DNA of 64,000 nt, taken from Burkholderiaceae bacterium. GTDB lineage: Bacteria; Pseudomonadota; Gammaproteobacteria; Burkholderiales; Burkholderiaceae_A. Both the position numbers and the translations under genes were made by a program. Location: the NCBI GenBank assembly GCA_018401615.1, contig JAGYKN010000007.1, positions 1 through 64,000 of the forward strand, read 5' to 3'. Below the pieces are notes generated by a model, which saw only the letters and a list, made by a program, of their open reading frames with translations, was not told the origin of the DNA and searched no databases. Of the stretch, positions 1 to 12,420 are shown one piece after another. How positions within the stretch are numbered: the stretch's first letter is position 1; every line of letters begins with the position of its first letter.

Positions 1-1473
1 GAGGATGTAACCGGCAATCACCGATGGGATCGCCAGCGCAATCAACGGGAGCGTGATGACGGGCGGTGATTCATGCGGGTCATGATGGGCATGGCCATGA
101 TCCTGATTGGAGCCATCCCAGCGCGGCTTGCCATGAAAGACAAGAAAGAACATGCGAAAGCTGTAGAAGGCTGTCACGAAGACGCCCATCAGCAGCATCA
201 CGTAGATGACTGGGGCAGCAATGAGGTTCGATGCCCGCACCGCCTCGATGATCATGTCCTTGGAATAAAAGCCGGCAAAGAGCGGCGCACCGATGAGCGC
301 AAGCGATCCCAGGAGAGAGACAACATAGGTGATTGGCATCTTGCGCCAGAGGCCTCCCATCTTGCGAATGTCTTGCTCATGGTGCATGCCGATGATCACG
401 GATCCGGCAGCAAGGAAAAGCAGGGCCTTGAAAAAGGCATGGGTCACGAGGTGAAAGACTGCGACTGAGTATGCTGAGGCGCCAAGTGCCACGGTCATGT
501 AGCCCAGTTGGGAGAGCGTTGAATAGGCCACCACCCGCTTGATGTCGTTCTGGACAATGCCGAGTAGGCCCATGAAGAGGGCCGTGATGCCACCGACGAT
601 CATGACAAAGGACAGGGCGATGTCTGATAGTTCAAAGAGCGGAGACATCCTGGCCACCATGAAGATGCCGGCAGTGACCATGGTGGCAGCATGAATCAGG
701 GCCGAGATCGGTGTGGGCCCCTCCATGGAGTCTGGCAGCCAGACATGCAGGGGGAACTGGGCAGATTTGCCCATTGCACCAATGAACAGACAGATGCAGG
801 CCAGCGCAAGGAGTGACCAGACTTGGCCCGGTATGAGTTCGATGGATTCCAAGGAGAGGGCCGGCGCGGCTGCGAAGGCCTCTGTGTAGCCAAGGCTCCC
901 GGTGTGGGCCACGACAAGACCAATGCCCAGGATAAAGCCGAAGTCTCCAACCCGATTGACCAAGAAGGCCTTCATGTTTGCATGGATGGCACTGGGCTTC
1001 TTGTACCAAAAGCCGATCAGCAGGTAGGAGACAAGGCCCACCGCCTCCCAGCCAAAGAAGAGCTGCAGGAAGTTGTTGCTCATGACAAGCATGAGCATGC
1101 TGAAGGTAAATAGCGAGATGTAGCTAAAGAATCGCTGGTAGCCATCATCGTCTTCCATATAGCCGATGGTGTAGATGTGGACCATGAGCGAGACAGAGGT
1201 CACCACGACCATCATGGTGGCGGTGAGCGCGTCGATCAGAAAGCCGATCTCCATCTTGAGGCTGCCGACCGTTGCCCAGGTGTAGATCGCGCCATTGAAG
1301 GTGTTGCCGTTGAGGACATCTTGGAGAATGAAGAGGGATGCCACCATTGAGACGGCCACCCCGATGATGGTGATCCGATGACTGTTGACGCGGCCAATCT
1401 GGCGGCCGAAAAAGCCCGCCACAATTGCGCCAACGAGGGGCGCCAAGGCTGCAGTAAGGTAGACGCTTATCAC
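1..1473 (-). CDS. nuoL: NADH-quinone oxidoreductase subunit L (3' end cut by window edge)
   Basis: Reverse-strand reading from a GTG at 1473 gives VISVYLTAALAPLVGAIVAGFFGR... and GWEAVGLVSYLLIGFWYKKPSA..., typical NuoL; follows nuoK. Not in the ORF track because it runs off the edge. Confidence 0.93.
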   Translation of the reverse strand, partial: MISVYLTAALAPLVGAIVAGFFGRQIGRVNSHRITIIGVAVSMVASLFILQDVLNGNTFNGAIYTWATVGSLKMEIGFLIDALTATMMVVVTSVSLMVHIYTIGYMEDDDGYQRFFSYISLFTFSMLMLVMSNNFLQLFFGWEAVGLVSYLLIGFWYKKPSAIHANMKAFLVNRVGDFGFILGIGLVVAHTGSLGYTEAFAAAPALSLESIELIPGQVWSLLALACICLFIGAMGKSAQFPLHVWLPDSMEGPTPISALIHAATMVTAGIFMVARMSPLFELSDIALSFVMIVGGITALFMGLLGIVQNDIKRVVAYSTLSQLGYMTVALGASAYSVAVFHLVTHAFFKALLFLAAGSVIIGMHHEQDIRKMGGLWRKMPITYVVSLLGSLALIGAPLFAGFYSKDMIIEAVRASNLIAAPVIYVMLLMGVFVTAFYSFRMFFLVFHGKPRWDGSNQDHGHAHHDPHESPPVITLPLIALAIPSVIAGYIL

Positions 1474-1486
1474 CTAGGACCCACCA

Positions 1487-1792
1487 TCACCCCTTCAGGC
1501 CGTCGAGTTTCTCAACCTCAACCGTATTGAGGTTTCTAAACAAGACCACGAGGATGGCAAGCCCGATGGCAGACTCGGCCGCTGCCACGGTCAGGATGAA
1601 AAAGACGAAGACCTGACCGGCAAGGTCTCCCAGAAAATGGGAAAAGGCAATGAAGTTGAGATTGACCGCAAGCAGCATGAGTTCGATGGCCATCAGCAGG
1701 ACAATTAAATTCTTACGATTCATAAAAATACCAATGACACTGAGCGCAAAAAGAATGGCGCCAAGGATAAGGTAATGGGCCAGTGTGATCAC
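1487..1792 (-). CDS. nuoK: NADH-quinone oxidoreductase subunit K
   Basis: 101 aa, [44 protein letters not shown]; operon position. Confidence 0.97.
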   Translation of the reverse strand: MITLAHYLILGAILFALSVIGIFMNRKNLIVLLMAIELMLLAVNLNFIAFSHFLGDLAGQVFVFFILTVAAAESAIGLAILVVLFRNLNTVEVEKLDGLKG

Positions 1793-2388
1793 TCTGGCTT
1801 GCCATCCTTGAATCGGACCATCCTGAGACGGTCCTTGGCCATGACCTTCACCTGCTCGCCTGGATCCTGATGACGCGAGTCTTTGCGGCGCCGAAGAGTG
1901 AGGGCGATGGCCGCAACAATGGCCACCAGCAGGATCACCGCGGCGATCTCGAAGGCAAACACGTAGTCGGTGTAGAGGATCTTGCCAAGGGCCTTGGTGT
2001 TGCTCACTTCCGTCACAGGAGGAGCCGCCGACGCAGGGATCTGAAAGCTTCGAAAGAGGATCGCACCCATCTCAAAGACAATCAGCAGGCCAACGGGAAG
2101 TGCCACTCTCAGGTTGGTCCAGAAGCCCTTTCGCATCTTGTCGAGGTCGAGATCGACCATCATCACGACAAAGAGAAAGAGCACCATGACGGCACCCACG
2201 TAGACCAGCACCAGCGTGATGGCCAGAAATTCAGCCTCAAGCAGCAGCCAGATGGCAGCTGCAGAAAAGAATGACAAGACCAGGTAGAGCGCTGCATGGA
2301 CGGGATTCTTTGCCGTGATGACCATGACGGCAGCAAAAATGAGAATGGCCGCAAAGGCGTAGAAGAAACCGGCGGTCGAATCAGGCAT
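1789..2388 (-). CDS. nuoJ: NADH-quinone oxidoreductase subunit J
   Basis: [50 protein letters not shown] motif; overlaps nuoK by 4 bp. Confidence 0.96.
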   Translation of the reverse strand: MPDSTAGFFYAFAAILIFAAVMVITAKNPVHAALYLVLSFFSAAAIWLLLEAEFLAITLVLVYVGAVMVLFLFVVMMVDLDLDKMRKGFWTNLRVALPVGLLIVFEMGAILFRSFQIPASAAPPVTEVSNTKALGKILYTDYVFAFEIAAVILLVAIVAAIALTLRRRKDSRHQDPGEQVKVMAKDRLRMVRFKDGKPE

Positions 2389-2399
2389 GGTCTATGGCC

Positions 2400-2888
2400 T
2401 CAACGGAACGGCGCGTCGGCTTCTCGGGCCTTGGCGATGTCCTTTTCATATCGGTCACCGACTGCTAGCAGCATGTCTTTGGTGAAGTAGAGGTCTCCTC
2501 GCTTCTCACCGTGGTACTCGTGGATGTTGGTCTCGACGATGGAGTCCACCGGACAGCTCTCCTCGCAAAAGCCACAGAAGATGCACTTGGTGAGATCGAT
2601 GTCGTAGCGGGTGGTCCTGCGACTGCCGTCGTCTCGGACCTCTGATTCAATTGTGATGGCCTTGGCTGGACAGACTGCCTCGCAGAGCTTACAGGCGATG
2701 CAACGCTCCTCACCATTTGGATAACGGCGCAGGGCGTGAAGCCCACGGAAACGGGGTGACATCGGCGTCTTTTCTTCCGGATACTGGATGGTGATTTTTC
2801 GGGCAAAGAGGTTCTTAAGGGTGACGCCCATCCCCGCGAGCATCTCCAGCAGCAGGAACGATTTTAGGAAGTGTGCGATGGATGACAT
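2400..2888 (-). CDS. nuoI: NADH-quinone oxidoreductase subunit I (2x[4Fe-4S])
   Basis: [16 protein letters not shown] and [16 protein letters not shown] ferredoxin motifs. Confidence 0.97.
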   Translation of the reverse strand: MSSIAHFLKSFLLLEMLAGMGVTLKNLFARKITIQYPEEKTPMSPRFRGLHALRRYPNGEERCIACKLCEAVCPAKAITIESEVRDDGSRRTTRYDIDLTKCIFCGFCEESCPVDSIVETNIHEYHGEKRGDLYFTKDMLLAVGDRYEKDIAKAREADAPFR

Positions 2889-2903
2889 GTCAGACCTTTT
2901 TGA

Positions 2904-3977
2904 CTAGCGCGACCAGATGTTGAGGGGCGTCTGCATCCAGACTCCCACCACGACCAGCCAGACCAGGGTGACCGGGATGAAGATCTTCCAGCCCAGGCGC
3001 ATGATCTGATCGTAGCGGTAGCGGGGAAAGGAGGCCCGGATCCAGATGAAGACACTCACGACCAGGAAGGTCTTGAGACCAAGCCATATCCAGCCGGGGA
3101 CCCATTCAAGACCTGCCAGGGGGGCATCCCAGCCACCAAGAAACATGAGGACGGCCAGTGCAGAGATGAGAATCATGTTGGCGTACTCGGCCAGAAAGAA
3201 AATGGCAAAGGCCATACCAGAGTATTCAACCATGTGGCCCGCAACGATCTCTGACTCCCCCTCCACCACGTCAAACGGGTGCCGATTGGTCTCGGCCACA
3301 CCAGAGATGAAATACACGACGAAGATTGGCAGCAACGGCAGCCAGTTCCACGAGAGGAAATGAAGCCCCATCTGATGGAAGGCGCCAACCTGCTGGCCCT
3401 GGACGATGTCGATGAGATTGAGGCTCCCCGAGACCATCAGCACGACAACCAGGGCAAAGCCAATGGCCAGTTCATAAGAGACCATCTGAGCGGATGCCCG
3501 CATGGCAGCAAGAAACGCGTATTTCGAATTCGATGCCCAGCCCGCGAGGATGACGCCGTAGACCTCCATGGACATGATGGCGAGCAGGAAAAGAAGGCCA
3601 GCGTTGATGTTGGCCAGGATTGTCTCGGGACCAAAGGGAACGACCGCCCATGCGGCCAGGGCTGGCATGATCGTCATGACGGGGGCCAGGAGGTAGAGCC
3701 CCTTGTTGGCCTGAGCCGGGACGATGATCTCTTTGGTGAGCAGCTTGAGTGAGTCGGCAATCGGCTGCAAGAGCCCGAGGGGGCCGACCCGATTGGGCCC
3801 CAACCGCACATGCATCCAGCCGATGAGCTTGCGCTCCCAGAGTGTGAGATAGGCCACGAGTCCGAGAATTGGCAAGACGATCAGGCTGATCTTGATGAGG
3901 CTGTAGACGACCGGCCATGCAGGCCCAAGGAGCCCGCTGCCAAAACTGCTAAAGGCGAGGATGCCCGTCTCAAACAT
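2904..3977 (-). CDS. nuoH: NADH-quinone oxidoreductase subunit H
   Basis: [26 protein letters not shown] and [40 protein letters not shown]. Confidence 0.97.
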   Translation of the reverse strand: MFETGILAFSSFGSGLLGPAWPVVYSLIKISLIVLPILGLVAYLTLWERKLIGWMHVRLGPNRVGPLGLLQPIADSLKLLTKEIIVPAQANKGLYLLAPVMTIMPALAAWAVVPFGPETILANINAGLLFLLAIMSMEVYGVILAGWASNSKYAFLAAMRASAQMVSYELAIGFALVVVLMVSGSLNLIDIVQGQQVGAFHQMGLHFLSWNWLPLLPIFVVYFISGVAETNRHPFDVVEGESEIVAGHMVEYSGMAFAIFFLAEYANMILISALAVLMFLGGWDAPLAGLEWVPGWIWLGLKTFLVVSVFIWIRASFPRYRYDQIMRLGWKIFIPVTLVWLVVVGVWMQTPLNIWSR

Positions 3978-3979
3978 GT

Positions 3980-6352
3980 CTAGGCCTCGACCGCAGCCAG
4001 GTGTCTGGCAATGGAGATCTGAACGCGACCCCCCACACCGTTGATGTTGGCAGTCTCGGGATGACCCATGGGGATGAGGACCACTCCTCTGGCCAGGCTC
4101 GGGTCGATCACTGGCAGCAGCTGCGCCGATCGACCATCGACTTCAAGGTTGAGCAACATGTCGGCTGAGGCGCCAAGGCTGGCGAGGTCCTCAGGGTGGA
4201 TGGCAACCCTTGGTTGGGCCGAGACCCTCGACTCAGACAGAGACGCTGCCCGTCTCACGATTGGATCACTCTTGTAGATCGATGGCTCGCCAAGCCTCTC
4301 AAAACCGCCTGATGACGATGGGGCTGGATCCAGGGCGGCCGCAATTGAGGCGCAAAGTGGCTGGAGGTCACTCCAGAATCTCCCCGAGCGAGGCGCTCGG
4401 AGCAGTTCCTTGAGGACGTCCTCTGACGAGTCTTGGTCAAAGCCATTGAGGTCGAGCAGGTTGCCCAGCACCCTGAGGACCTTCCACCCCGGGCGAGATT
4501 GTCCGAGCGGGGGAACACAGGCTTGAAAAGACTGGACCCGCCCCTCAAGGTTGACAAACGTTCCGGATGTCTCAGCAAAGGGCGAGACCGGAAGCATCAG
4601 GCTTGACACCGACTCTGCAGCCGAGCGGTATGCGGTGAGGGAGATCACGCCGGATATGTCTCGCGCCTGTTGAAGGATCGCCACCGCAGCCGGGGCTGCA
4701 GCAAGATCGAGCGCGGGCTCGAGCTGCAGCAGGAGGTAGGCCGCGTGGGTCTCGTTAAAGAGATTGGCAGCATTGGGGCCACCAAGCGTCGGGGTCGCAC
4801 CGACCAGGGCACCCCCAACCGCATTGGCGCCCTGGGCAATGACCCCGAACTGCACGCCAAGAGACGCCGCCAGGGCCTGCAACATGGAGATGAGGACAGA
4901 CGCCTGCGGGTGTGACAAGACCGCACCGCCCGCAATGATTGCAGCCTGCCCGGGACCATTTGGCGCCTCTCGCAGCGACTTGAGCACATCGGCGTGATCA
5001 ACTGAAAGACGCAGTGCACCGCCGGCCGGGGATGACGCAGCCTCAAGAAGGGCCTCGATCTCGGTGACCCATCGAGACGGTGCTGCCACGATCTGACGTC
5101 GGACCGGCATCAGCAGGGCCTCGGCATGGGCGCCGAAGGTGTGGACCTGCGCACCCCGTCGGGCTGCCTGCCGAAGTCGCTGGGCCAGCAGCGGCAGTTC
5201 AGACCGAAGGCGAGCACCGACCACAAAGACACGCTCCAGGCGGCTCACCGCCTCAAGCGGCATTCCGAGCAGGGGCAGGCCAGTCACGCGAGAATCAAAG
5301 GCCGGATCCGTGAGGAGTGGGCGGCAATCGACGGCGTCGCTCTGCAGCCCCCTGACCAGACGGGCCATGAGGCCGAGTTCCTCAAGCGTTGAGATGGGTG
5401 AGCCGAATCCCCGCACCCTATTGGAGCCTCGAGCAGAGGCCGTCCTCAGGATTCTGGCGGCCTCGGAGAGGGCCTGTGTCCATTCGAGCTTCACCCAGCT
5501 GCCATCTGCCTCACGCTTCATGGGCGTGGTGAGTCGATCCTCCGAGGCAAGGCCTTCATAGGAGAAGCGGTCGCGATCGGTGATCCAACATTCATTGACA
5601 GCCTCGTTCTCATAGGGAACGACGCGCAGAATTTGCGTGCCCTTTGATTGAACGATGAGGTTGGTCCCGAGGCTGTCGTGCGGACTCACGGATCGGCGAC
5701 GGGCGAGTTCCCAGGTTCTGGCCTGGTAGCGAAACGGCTTGCTCGTGAGCGCGCCCACCGGACAGACATCGATCATGTTGCCCGAGAGCTCGCTCTCCAC
5801 GGCGTTGCCAACGAAGCTCATGATCTCGGAGTGCTCTCCCCGACCGGCCATGCCGATCTCCATCACGCCGGCGATTTCCTGTCCAAACCGAACACACCGC
5901 GTGCAATGGATGCAGCGTGACATCTCCTGGGCTGAGATGAGAGGCCCCATGGACTTGTGAAAGACCACCCGCTTGCCCTCTGTGTATCGAGAGGCGCTCG
6001 GACCGTATCCAACTGCGAGATCTTGGAGTTGACACTCGCCACCCTGGTCACAGATCGGGCAGTCGAGTGGATGGTTGATGAGGAGGAACTCCATCACCCC
6101 CTTCTGTGCCTGTCGGGCCTTGTCGCTGGCCGTAAAGACCCTCATCCCCGAGGCAACTGGGGTGGCACAGGCTGGAAGGGGCTTTGGCGCCTTCTCAACC
6201 TCGACAAGACACATCCGACAGTTGGCGGCAATCGAGAGCTTCTTGTGGTAACAGAAATGCGGGACGTAGAGCCCTAGCTTGGTCGCGGCGTCCATGACCA
6301 TGCTGCCGGCAGCGACCTCGACCTTCTTGCCATCAATTTCAAGTTCAATCAT
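3980..6352 (-). CDS. nuoG: NADH-quinone oxidoreductase subunit G
   Basis: [66 protein letters not shown]; start trimmed from ORF start 6688 to the conserved N-terminus at 6352. Confidence 0.95.
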   Translation of the reverse strand: MIELEIDGKKVEVAAGSMVMDAATKLGLYVPHFCYHKKLSIAANCRMCLVEVEKAPKPLPACATPVASGMRVFTASDKARQAQKGVMEFLLINHPLDCPICDQGGECQLQDLAVGYGPSASRYTEGKRVVFHKSMGPLISAQEMSRCIHCTRCVRFGQEIAGVMEIGMAGRGEHSEIMSFVGNAVESELSGNMIDVCPVGALTSKPFRYQARTWELARRRSVSPHDSLGTNLIVQSKGTQILRVVPYENEAVNECWITDRDRFSYEGLASEDRLTTPMKREADGSWVKLEWTQALSEAARILRTASARGSNRVRGFGSPISTLEELGLMARLVRGLQSDAVDCRPLLTDPAFDSRVTGLPLLGMPLEAVSRLERVFVVGARLRSELPLLAQRLRQAARRGAQVHTFGAHAEALLMPVRRQIVAAPSRWVTEIEALLEAASSPAGGALRLSVDHADVLKSLREAPNGPGQAAIIAGGAVLSHPQASVLISMLQALAASLGVQFGVIAQGANAVGGALVGATPTLGGPNAANLFNETHAAYLLLQLEPALDLAAAPAAVAILQQARDISGVISLTAYRSAAESVSSLMLPVSPFAETSGTFVNLEGRVQSFQACVPPLGQSRPGWKVLRVLGNLLDLNGFDQDSSEDVLKELLRAPRSGRFWSDLQPLCASIAAALDPAPSSSGGFERLGEPSIYKSDPIVRRAASLSESRVSAQPRVAIHPEDLASLGASADMLLNLEVDGRSAQLLPVIDPSLARGVVLIPMGHPETANINGVGGRVQISIARHLAAVEA

Positions 6353-6374
6353 GGGCACCCGCCTGCTCACCGCT

Positions 6375-7709
6375 CTATTGATAGTCGGGAACCATGCAGC
6401 TCCCGTGGGTGATGTGATGTTCAAATTCGTCGCGAAAGTGCTTGATAAAGGCACGCACCGGCATGGCTGCAGCATCGCCAAGGGCACAGATGGTGCGGCC
6501 CTGGATGTTGTCTGCCACCCGATTGAGTTGATCAAGGTCATCAAGGGTGCCGTGGCCCTCCTCGATGCGTTTGACCATGCGCCATAGCCAGCCAGTGCCC
6601 TCTCGGCAGGGCGTGCACTGCCCACAGGACTCCTCAAAGTAAAAATAGGAGAGCCGCAGGAGCGATCGCACCATGCAACGGGTCTCATCCATCACGATCA
6701 CTGCACCTGACCCCAACATCGACCCTGCCTTGGCGATGGAGTCGTAGTCCATGTCAGTGGCCATCATGATCTCAGCTGGTAGGACCGGCATGGAGGAGCC
6801 ACCGGGGATGACCGCCTTGAGTCGTCGTCCTTCTCGCATGCCACCTGCCAGCTCGAGCAGCTTGGAGAACGGCGTTCCAAGCGGAATTTCATAGTTGCCG
6901 GGACGCTCAACATCTCCGGAGATTGAGAAGATCTTGGTGCCGCCGTTGTTCGGCCGGCCAATATCGAGATAGGCCTGACCCCCGTTGCGAATGATCCATG
7001 GCACCGCCGAGAAGGTCTCGGTGTTATTGATGGTGGTGGGACAGCCGTAGAGGCCATAACTCGCGGGAAAGGGTGGCTTGAAACGAGGCTGGCCCTTTTT
7101 CCCCTCGATGGATTCCAGGAGGGCAGTCTCCTCGCCACAGATGTAGGCGCCGTATCCTTGATGCGCATGGAGTTCAAACTCAAAGCCACGCCCCAATATA
7201 TTTTTCCCCAGGTAGCCCGCTGCACGGGCCTCGTCAAGGGCCAACTCAAAGCGTTCGTAGGACTCCCAGATCTCACCGTGAATGTAGTTGTAGCCAACCG
7301 TGATGCCCATGGCATAGGCAGCGATGGCCATGCCCTCGATGAGAATATGAGGGTTGTAGCGAATGATGTCGCGGTCTTTGAAGGTGCCGGGCTCGCCCTC
7401 GTCTGAGTTGCAGACGAGGTATTTCTGGACCGGCAGCTTTGTGGGCATGAAGCTCCATTTCAGGCCCGTTGGAAAACCTGCGCCTCCCCTGCCTCGCAGG
7501 GCAGATGTCTTGAGCTCGGCAATGACCTCTTCCTGGGTCAGGCCCGGACCCCCATCGGACCCGAGTATTTTTCTGAGGGCCAGGTAACCACCCCTGGCCT
7601 CGTAATCCTTCAGATGCCAAGCATCTGGGGAGAGATCCGCGAGGATCTGAGGCGAGATGTGTCGCCCGTGAAAGCAGGTGTCAATAAACGGAATTTCTGG
7701 CGCACCCAT
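6375..7709 (-). CDS. nuoF: NADH-quinone oxidoreductase subunit F
   Basis: [46 protein letters not shown]; start trimmed to [10 protein letters not shown] at 7709. Confidence 0.96.
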   Translation of the reverse strand: MGAPEIPFIDTCFHGRHISPQILADLSPDAWHLKDYEARGGYLALRKILGSDGGPGLTQEEVIAELKTSALRGRGGAGFPTGLKWSFMPTKLPVQKYLVCNSDEGEPGTFKDRDIIRYNPHILIEGMAIAAYAMGITVGYNYIHGEIWESYERFELALDEARAAGYLGKNILGRGFEFELHAHQGYGAYICGEETALLESIEGKKGQPRFKPPFPASYGLYGCPTTINNTETFSAVPWIIRNGGQAYLDIGRPNNGGTKIFSISGDVERPGNYEIPLGTPFSKLLELAGGMREGRRLKAVIPGGSSMPVLPAEIMMATDMDYDSIAKAGSMLGSGAVIVMDETRCMVRSLLRLSYFYFEESCGQCTPCREGTGWLWRMVKRIEEGHGTLDDLDQLNRVADNIQGRTICALGDAAAMPVRAFIKHFRDEFEHHITHGSCMVPDYQ

Positions 7710-8251
7710 TAGGCTCCTCCTCTGTCTTGCATGGCCTCTGCTCGAAGGTCTTCGAGGAGGGCATCGATCTTGTCGTCTGACATCCAGCTGCACATCGTGT
7801 GGTTATTGATCAACATCACCGGTGAGTCTCCGCATGCCCCGAGGCACTCTCCCTCCTGGAGGGTGAAGAGTCCGTCGGGGGTTGTTTCACCAAACCCAAC
7901 CCCGAGTTTATCTTGCAGATGGGCGGCCGCATGGTTGGCGGCTCGAAGGGCACAGGGCAGGTTCGTGCAGACGGTGATCTTGAACCTGCCGACTGGTCGC
8001 ACGTTGTACATGTTGTAGAAGGTTGCCACCTCATGGACGGCCATCGGGGCCATGCCAAGGTAGGCAGCGATCTCTTTTTCAAGTGCCGAGGTGATGCAGT
8101 GGTGCTCCCCCTGCGCGATTCGGAGGGCGGCCATCACCGCCGACTGCCTCTGATCGGCGGGGTATTTCTGGATCTCCCGATCGATCGCCTGGTAGGCCGC
8201 AGGCGAGAGCAGCATCATGGGCTGCTCCGTGAGGGGCATCTGAAGGCTCAT
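7709..8251 (-). CDS. nuoE: NADH-quinone oxidoreductase subunit E
   Basis: [30 protein letters not shown]...[15 protein letters not shown]. Confidence 0.96.
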   Translation of the reverse strand: MSLQMPLTEQPMMLLSPAAYQAIDREIQKYPADQRQSAVMAALRIAQGEHHCITSALEKEIAAYLGMAPMAVHEVATFYNMYNVRPVGRFKITVCTNLPCALRAANHAAAHLQDKLGVGFGETTPDGLFTLQEGECLGACGDSPVMLINNHTMCSWMSDDKIDALLEDLRAEAMQDRGGA

Positions 8252-9501
8252 CGGTCGATCTCCCCAAAGACGATGTCCTGGGTGCCGATGATGGTGACGA
8301 CATCCGCAATCATGTGGCCGCGTGACATCTCATCGAGGGCCTGGAGGTGTGCAAAGCCAGGGGCGCGAATTTTCACCCGATAGGGCATGTTGGCGCCGTC
8401 GGAGATCAGGTAGATGCCGAATTCGCCCTTCGGATGCTCAATGGCGCTGTAACACTCGCCCTCTGGCACATGAAAGCCCTCTGTGAAGAGCTTGAAGTGG
8501 TGGATGAGCTCTTCCATGTTGCCCTTCATGCTCACCCGATCAGGCGGGGCAATCTTGTGGTTGTCTGTCATCACGGGCCCAGGATTGAGCCTTAGCCAGT
8601 CAATGCATTGTCGGATGATGCGATTGCTCTCGCGCAGTTCTGCCATTCGGACAAGATAGCGGTCATAGCTGTCGCCCTCTTTGCCAACCGGGACGTCGAA
8701 CTCCATCTGGTCATAGACCTCGTAGGGCTGGGTCTTGCGAAGGTCCCAGGCCACCCCCGAGCCCCTGAGCATTGGGCCGGTAAAACCCAGGGCCTTCGCA
8801 CGCTCTGGCGTCACCACACCGATGCCCACGAGCCTCTGCTTCCAGATGCGATTGTCTGTGAGCAGGGCCTCGTACTCGTCAACGCAGGATGGGAAGCGTT
8901 TGGTGAAGTCGTCTAGGAAGTCGAGCAGGCTGCCCTCTCGGTTCTGGTTGAGCCGCCTGGCCTTTGACTTGCTTCGGAGTCGGTTCTCCTCGTACTGCGG
9001 CATGGCATCGGGGAGGTCTCGATAGACGCCACCGGGCCGATAGTAGGCCGCATGGAGCCGTGCACCGGAGACCGCCTCGTAGCAGTCCATGAGGTCTTCT
9101 CGCTCACGAAAGGCATAGAGAAAGACGGCCATTGCACCGACGTCTAGTCCGTGTGCACCGATCCACAAGAGATGGTTGAGGATTCGGGTGACCTCATCGA
9201 ACATCACCCGGATGTATTGCGCCCGAATCGGTGGCGTCACGCCGGTGAGTTTCTCGATGGCCAAGACATAGGCATGCTCGTTGCACATCATCGAGACGTA
9301 GTCGAGCCGATCCATGTAGGGGACGGATTGTAGAAACGTCTTTGATTCTGCGAGTTTCTCTGTCCCACGGTGCAGCAGGCCAATGTGGGGGTCTGCCCGC
9401 TGGACAACCTCACCGTCGAGCTCGAGCACCAGCCTTAGCACGCCATGGGCTGCTGGGTGTTGGGGCCCGAAGTTGAGGGTGTAATTCTTAAGATCGGCCA
9501 T
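8248..9501 (-). CDS. nuoD: NADH-quinone oxidoreductase subunit D
   Basis: [28 protein letters not shown]; start trimmed to MADLKNY at 9501. Confidence 0.96.
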   Translation of the reverse strand: MADLKNYTLNFGPQHPAAHGVLRLVLELDGEVVQRADPHIGLLHRGTEKLAESKTFLQSVPYMDRLDYVSMMCNEHAYVLAIEKLTGVTPPIRAQYIRVMFDEVTRILNHLLWIGAHGLDVGAMAVFLYAFREREDLMDCYEAVSGARLHAAYYRPGGVYRDLPDAMPQYEENRLRSKSKARRLNQNREGSLLDFLDDFTKRFPSCVDEYEALLTDNRIWKQRLVGIGVVTPERAKALGFTGPMLRGSGVAWDLRKTQPYEVYDQMEFDVPVGKEGDSYDRYLVRMAELRESNRIIRQCIDWLRLNPGPVMTDNHKIAPPDRVSMKGNMEELIHHFKLFTEGFHVPEGECYSAIEHPKGEFGIYLISDGANMPYRVKIRAPGFAHLQALDEMSRGHMIADVVTIIGTQDIVFGEIDR

Positions 9502-10135
9502 AGGTCTCCTCTCGGACAACCCGCGGCGTGATCTCGCGTGGCTCGATGGTCACAGGTTGATAGATCACGCGCTGCTGGGTTGGGTCGTAGCGCATCTCAA
9601 CATGGCCTGAGAGGGGGAAATCCTTGCGAAATGGATGACCAATGAAGCCGTAGTCTGTCAGGATGCGTCGGAGGTCTGAGTGCCCTTCAAAGAGGATTCC
9701 GAAGAGGTCAAATGCCTCACGCTCATACCAATTTGCGGCGGGCCAGATGCCAGTGAGGGAGTCGATGGTTGGAAAGTCGTCATCCTGGCAAAACGCTCTG
9801 AGCCGCACCCTCTGATTACAGACCACCGACAGGAGATGGGCGACAACGGCAAAGCGTTTGCCTCTTAATTCCTCGTTTCGAAAGCTCTGGTAATCCACGC
9901 CACAGAGATCGACAAGGGTGTCAAAGGAGAGTGCCTGGGCATCCCGAAGCAGGCGCGCTGCCGCAACGAGATTGGTGGAGGCGACCTCGACGGTGACCTC
10001 GCCTCTAGAGACAACGATTCGGTCTGCCATGCCACCGAGAGCCTCTGCAACCCGATGCGCCAGGAGTTGGTCAGCCGACTGGGCCTCGTCCTCTGAGGGC
10101 ATCGCCGGCGCTTGGGTGGGTTGAATCAATGACAT
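9488..10135 (-). CDS. nuoC: NADH-quinone oxidoreductase subunit C
   Basis: [42 protein letters not shown]. Confidence 0.96.
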   Translation of the reverse strand: MSLIQPTQAPAMPSEDEAQSADQLLAHRVAEALGGMADRIVVSRGEVTVEVASTNLVAAARLLRDAQALSFDTLVDLCGVDYQSFRNEELRGKRFAVVAHLLSVVCNQRVRLRAFCQDDDFPTIDSLTGIWPAANWYEREAFDLFGILFEGHSDLRRILTDYGFIGHPFRKDFPLSGHVEMRYDPTQQRVIYQPVTIEPREITPRVVREETYGRS

Positions 10136-10155
10136 TGTTGGGGGTGGCCTTGGGT

Positions 10156-10635
10156 TTAGTCGCGGGCGATGGTGCTGGTGCGCTTGATCTTCTGCTGGAG
10201 TTGAATGATGCCGTAGAGCAGTGCCTCGGCTGTTGGCGGGCAGCCTGGGACATAGATGTCAACGGGCACGATGCGATCGCATCCGCGCACAACAGAATAG
10301 GAGTAGTGGTAGTAGCCGCCACCATTGGCACAACTGCCCATGGAGAGCACCCACCTTGGCTCGGGCATCTGGTCGTAGACCTTGCGGAGCGCCGGGGCCA
10401 TCTTGTTGCAGAGGGTGCCCGCCACGATCATGAGGTCGGACTGTCGAGGGCTTGGCCGAAAGACCACGCCGAACCGATCGAGGTCGTAGCGCGAGGCACC
10501 AGCGTGCATCATCTCAACAGCACAGCAGGCCAGACCGAATGTCATTGGCCAGAGAGAGCCGGTTCTGGTCCAGTTGATGACTTCATCTGCAGTCGTGGTG
10601 ACGAAACCTTGTTTTAGAATGCCGTCAATTGCCAT
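10156..10635 (-). CDS. nuoB: NADH-quinone oxidoreductase subunit B
   Basis: [31 protein letters not shown]...[15 protein letters not shown]; start trimmed to [10 protein letters not shown] at 10635. Confidence 0.96.
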   Translation of the reverse strand: MAIDGILKQGFVTTTADEVINWTRTGSLWPMTFGLACCAVEMMHAGASRYDLDRFGVVFRPSPRQSDLMIVAGTLCNKMAPALRKVYDQMPEPRWVLSMGSCANGGGYYHYSYSVVRGCDRIVPVDIYVPGCPPTAEALLYGIIQLQQKIKRTSTIARD

Positions 10636-10637
10636 GT

Positions 10638-10997
10638 CTACTCCCAGTCGAGCGCGCCCTTCATCCATTCATAGATGAAGCCGAGCACCAGTATTCCAAG
10701 GAAAACCATCATGGAAATGAAGCCAAAGAGACCAATCTCTTGAAGACTTACTGCCCACGGAAAGAGAAATGCTATCTCTAAGTCGAAGAGAATGAAGAGA
10801 ATGGCAACAAGGTAATAACGGACATCGAATTGCATTCGAGCGTCTTCGAATGCCTCAAAGCCGCACTCGTAGGGCGAGAGCTTCTCTGAATCGGGCTGAT
10901 GCGGGCTAAGGAGTTTCCCAAGGAGCATGGGGCCAACGCCAACTGCTGCGCCAACCAGAATGAACAGCAGCACTGGCAAGTACTGCTCAAGATCCAT
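10638..10997 (-). CDS. nuoA: NADH-quinone oxidoreductase subunit A
   Basis: [46 protein letters not shown]; start trimmed to [10 protein letters not shown]. Confidence 0.96.
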   Translation of the reverse strand: MDLEQYLPVLLFILVGAAVGVGPMLLGKLLSPHQPDSEKLSPYECGFEAFEDARMQFDVRYYLVAILFILFDLEIAFLFPWAVSLQEIGLFGFISMMVFLGILVLGFIYEWMKGALDWE

Positions 10998-11034
10998 AAC
11001 CAACCCCTTTTGAGAAACATTGGAGAAACATCGC

Positions 11035-11119
11035 TGGTGCCGACGGCGAGACTCGAACTCGCACAGCTTTCGCCACTACCCCCTCAAGATAGCGTGTCTA
11101 CCAATTCCACCACGTCGGC
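11035..11119 (-). tRNA. tRNA-Leu (anticodon GAG), CCA encoded
   Basis: Reverse complement GCCGACGTGGTGGAATTGGTAGACACGCTATCTTGAGGGGGTAGTGGCGAAAGCTGTGCGAGTTCGAGTCTCGCCGTCGGCACCA; long variable arm, anticodon stem CTATC/GGTAG. Confidence 0.96.
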
Positions 11120-11204
11120 CTCACCACAATCACCATCACAACATCGAGCCTCAACAACCGCCCCGCTGCAACCCGCTGCAACTCGCTCCAAGGCAACCAC
11201 AACG

Positions 11205-11585
11205 CTACTTGGGGATTGAACCCGAGGGCCCATCCTGAGCAGGAATCGTTGCTGGCTGAGCAGGCAACGTTGGATCGCCGCTGGGCTGAGGAACGACGCC
11301 TGGAATTGACTCCATGATACCGCCAGTCGAGCCCGCGCGAACGAGGTCCTTGCTTGCAAGAAAGGACAAGGCCAGGGTGCTCGAGAAGAAGATCACCGCT
11401 GTGCCTGCTGTGAGACGAGAGAGAAAATTGGCGCTTCCAGAGGCCCCAAAGACCGAGCCTGAGCTGCCGGACCCGAAGGCGGCTCCCATATCAGCCCCCT
11501 TGCCTTGCTGGAGCAACACCAGGGTGATGATCGCCAGGGCAGAGACGACCTGGAGAACAATGAGGAGCGTGTTGAGCCATGCCAT
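11205..11585 (-). CDS. secG: Preprotein translocase subunit SecG
   Basis: ALAIITLVLLQQGKGADMGAAFGSGSSGSVFGASGSANFLSRLTA. Confidence 0.95.
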   Translation of the reverse strand: MAWLNTLLIVLQVVSALAIITLVLLQQGKGADMGAAFGSGSSGSVFGASGSANFLSRLTAGTAVIFFSSTLALSFLASKDLVRAGSTGGIMESIPGVVPQPSGDPTLPAQPATIPAQDGPSGSIPK

Positions 11586-11600
11586 GAGTGCCGGACCCTA

Positions 11601-12398
11601 TTAGATGTTGAGTTGAGAGAGCCGCTGCGCCCGGCTGCGAGCCTCGACCAAGATGCTCGTAAAGCCAGCAGCGTCGAGTGATGCGCCACCCACCAGGCCG
11701 CCGTCGATATCGGGCTGGGAGAACATGGCCCCAGCAGTTGCGGCCGACAGACTGCCGCCGTAGAGGATCCGGATCTCGGCTGCCGCAGCAGGATCAACCT
11801 CGGAGACAGCAAGACGAATGGCAGCGTGCATTGCCTGGGCATCGGCTGGCGAGGCCTGACGCCCCGTTCCGATCGCCCAGATTGGCTCGTAGGCGATCAC
11901 AATCCGGCGCAGGTCATTGCCAGAGCATCCTGAGATGGCCGCCTGGACCTGCCCACAGACCTTGCTCTGGGCAAGCCCAGCCTCGCGCTCTTGGAGGTCC
12001 TCGCCCACGCAGACCACGGCGGTGAGGTCCGCGATGACCAGTGCCTTGGCCTTGTTGTTGACGACCTGATCCGTCTCACCATGGCGGGCGCGTCGCTCGG
12101 AGTGGCCCACCAACGAAAAATGGGTGTCGAAATCCTTGAGCATCCCAACTGAGGTCTCGCCTGTGAAGGCACCAGAGGCTTCACCAGAGACGTCTTGTGC
12201 GCCCCACTCAAGCCCCCTGCCCTTGCATCGAACAGCGACTTGAAAGAGATAGGGGCTTGGCACTGCAACGCCCGCATCAACCTGGCCCGAGGACAGCACC
12301 GGGGCGGCCTGCTCCAGAACGGCGGCGAGCAGCGCCTCGTTGCGGACCATGTCCCCATTCATCTTCCAGTTGCCCAAGACCATGGGCCGACGGTGCAT
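11601..12398 (-). CDS. tpiA: Triosephosphate isomerase
   Basis: VLGNWKMNG, GHSERR, AYEPIWAIGTG, ILYGGS. Confidence 0.97.
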   Translation of the reverse strand: MHRRPMVLGNWKMNGDMVRNEALLAAVLEQAAPVLSSGQVDAGVAVPSPYLFQVAVRCKGRGLEWGAQDVSGEASGAFTGETSVGMLKDFDTHFSLVGHSERRARHGETDQVVNNKAKALVIADLTAVVCVGEDLQEREAGLAQSKVCGQVQAAISGCSGNDLRRIVIAYEPIWAIGTGRQASPADAQAMHAAIRLAVSEVDPAAAAEIRILYGGSLSAATAGAMFSQPDIDGGLVGGASLDAAGFTSILVEARSRAQRLSQLNI

Positions 12399-12420
12399 AT
12401 CGTTGTTCCCCTAGCGTTTT

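Noticed and set aside
6353-6688. 112-aa N-terminal extension of the nuoG ORF
   Set aside because: Overlaps the nuoF 3' end and precedes the conserved NuoG N-terminus; an artefact of choosing the most upstream start.
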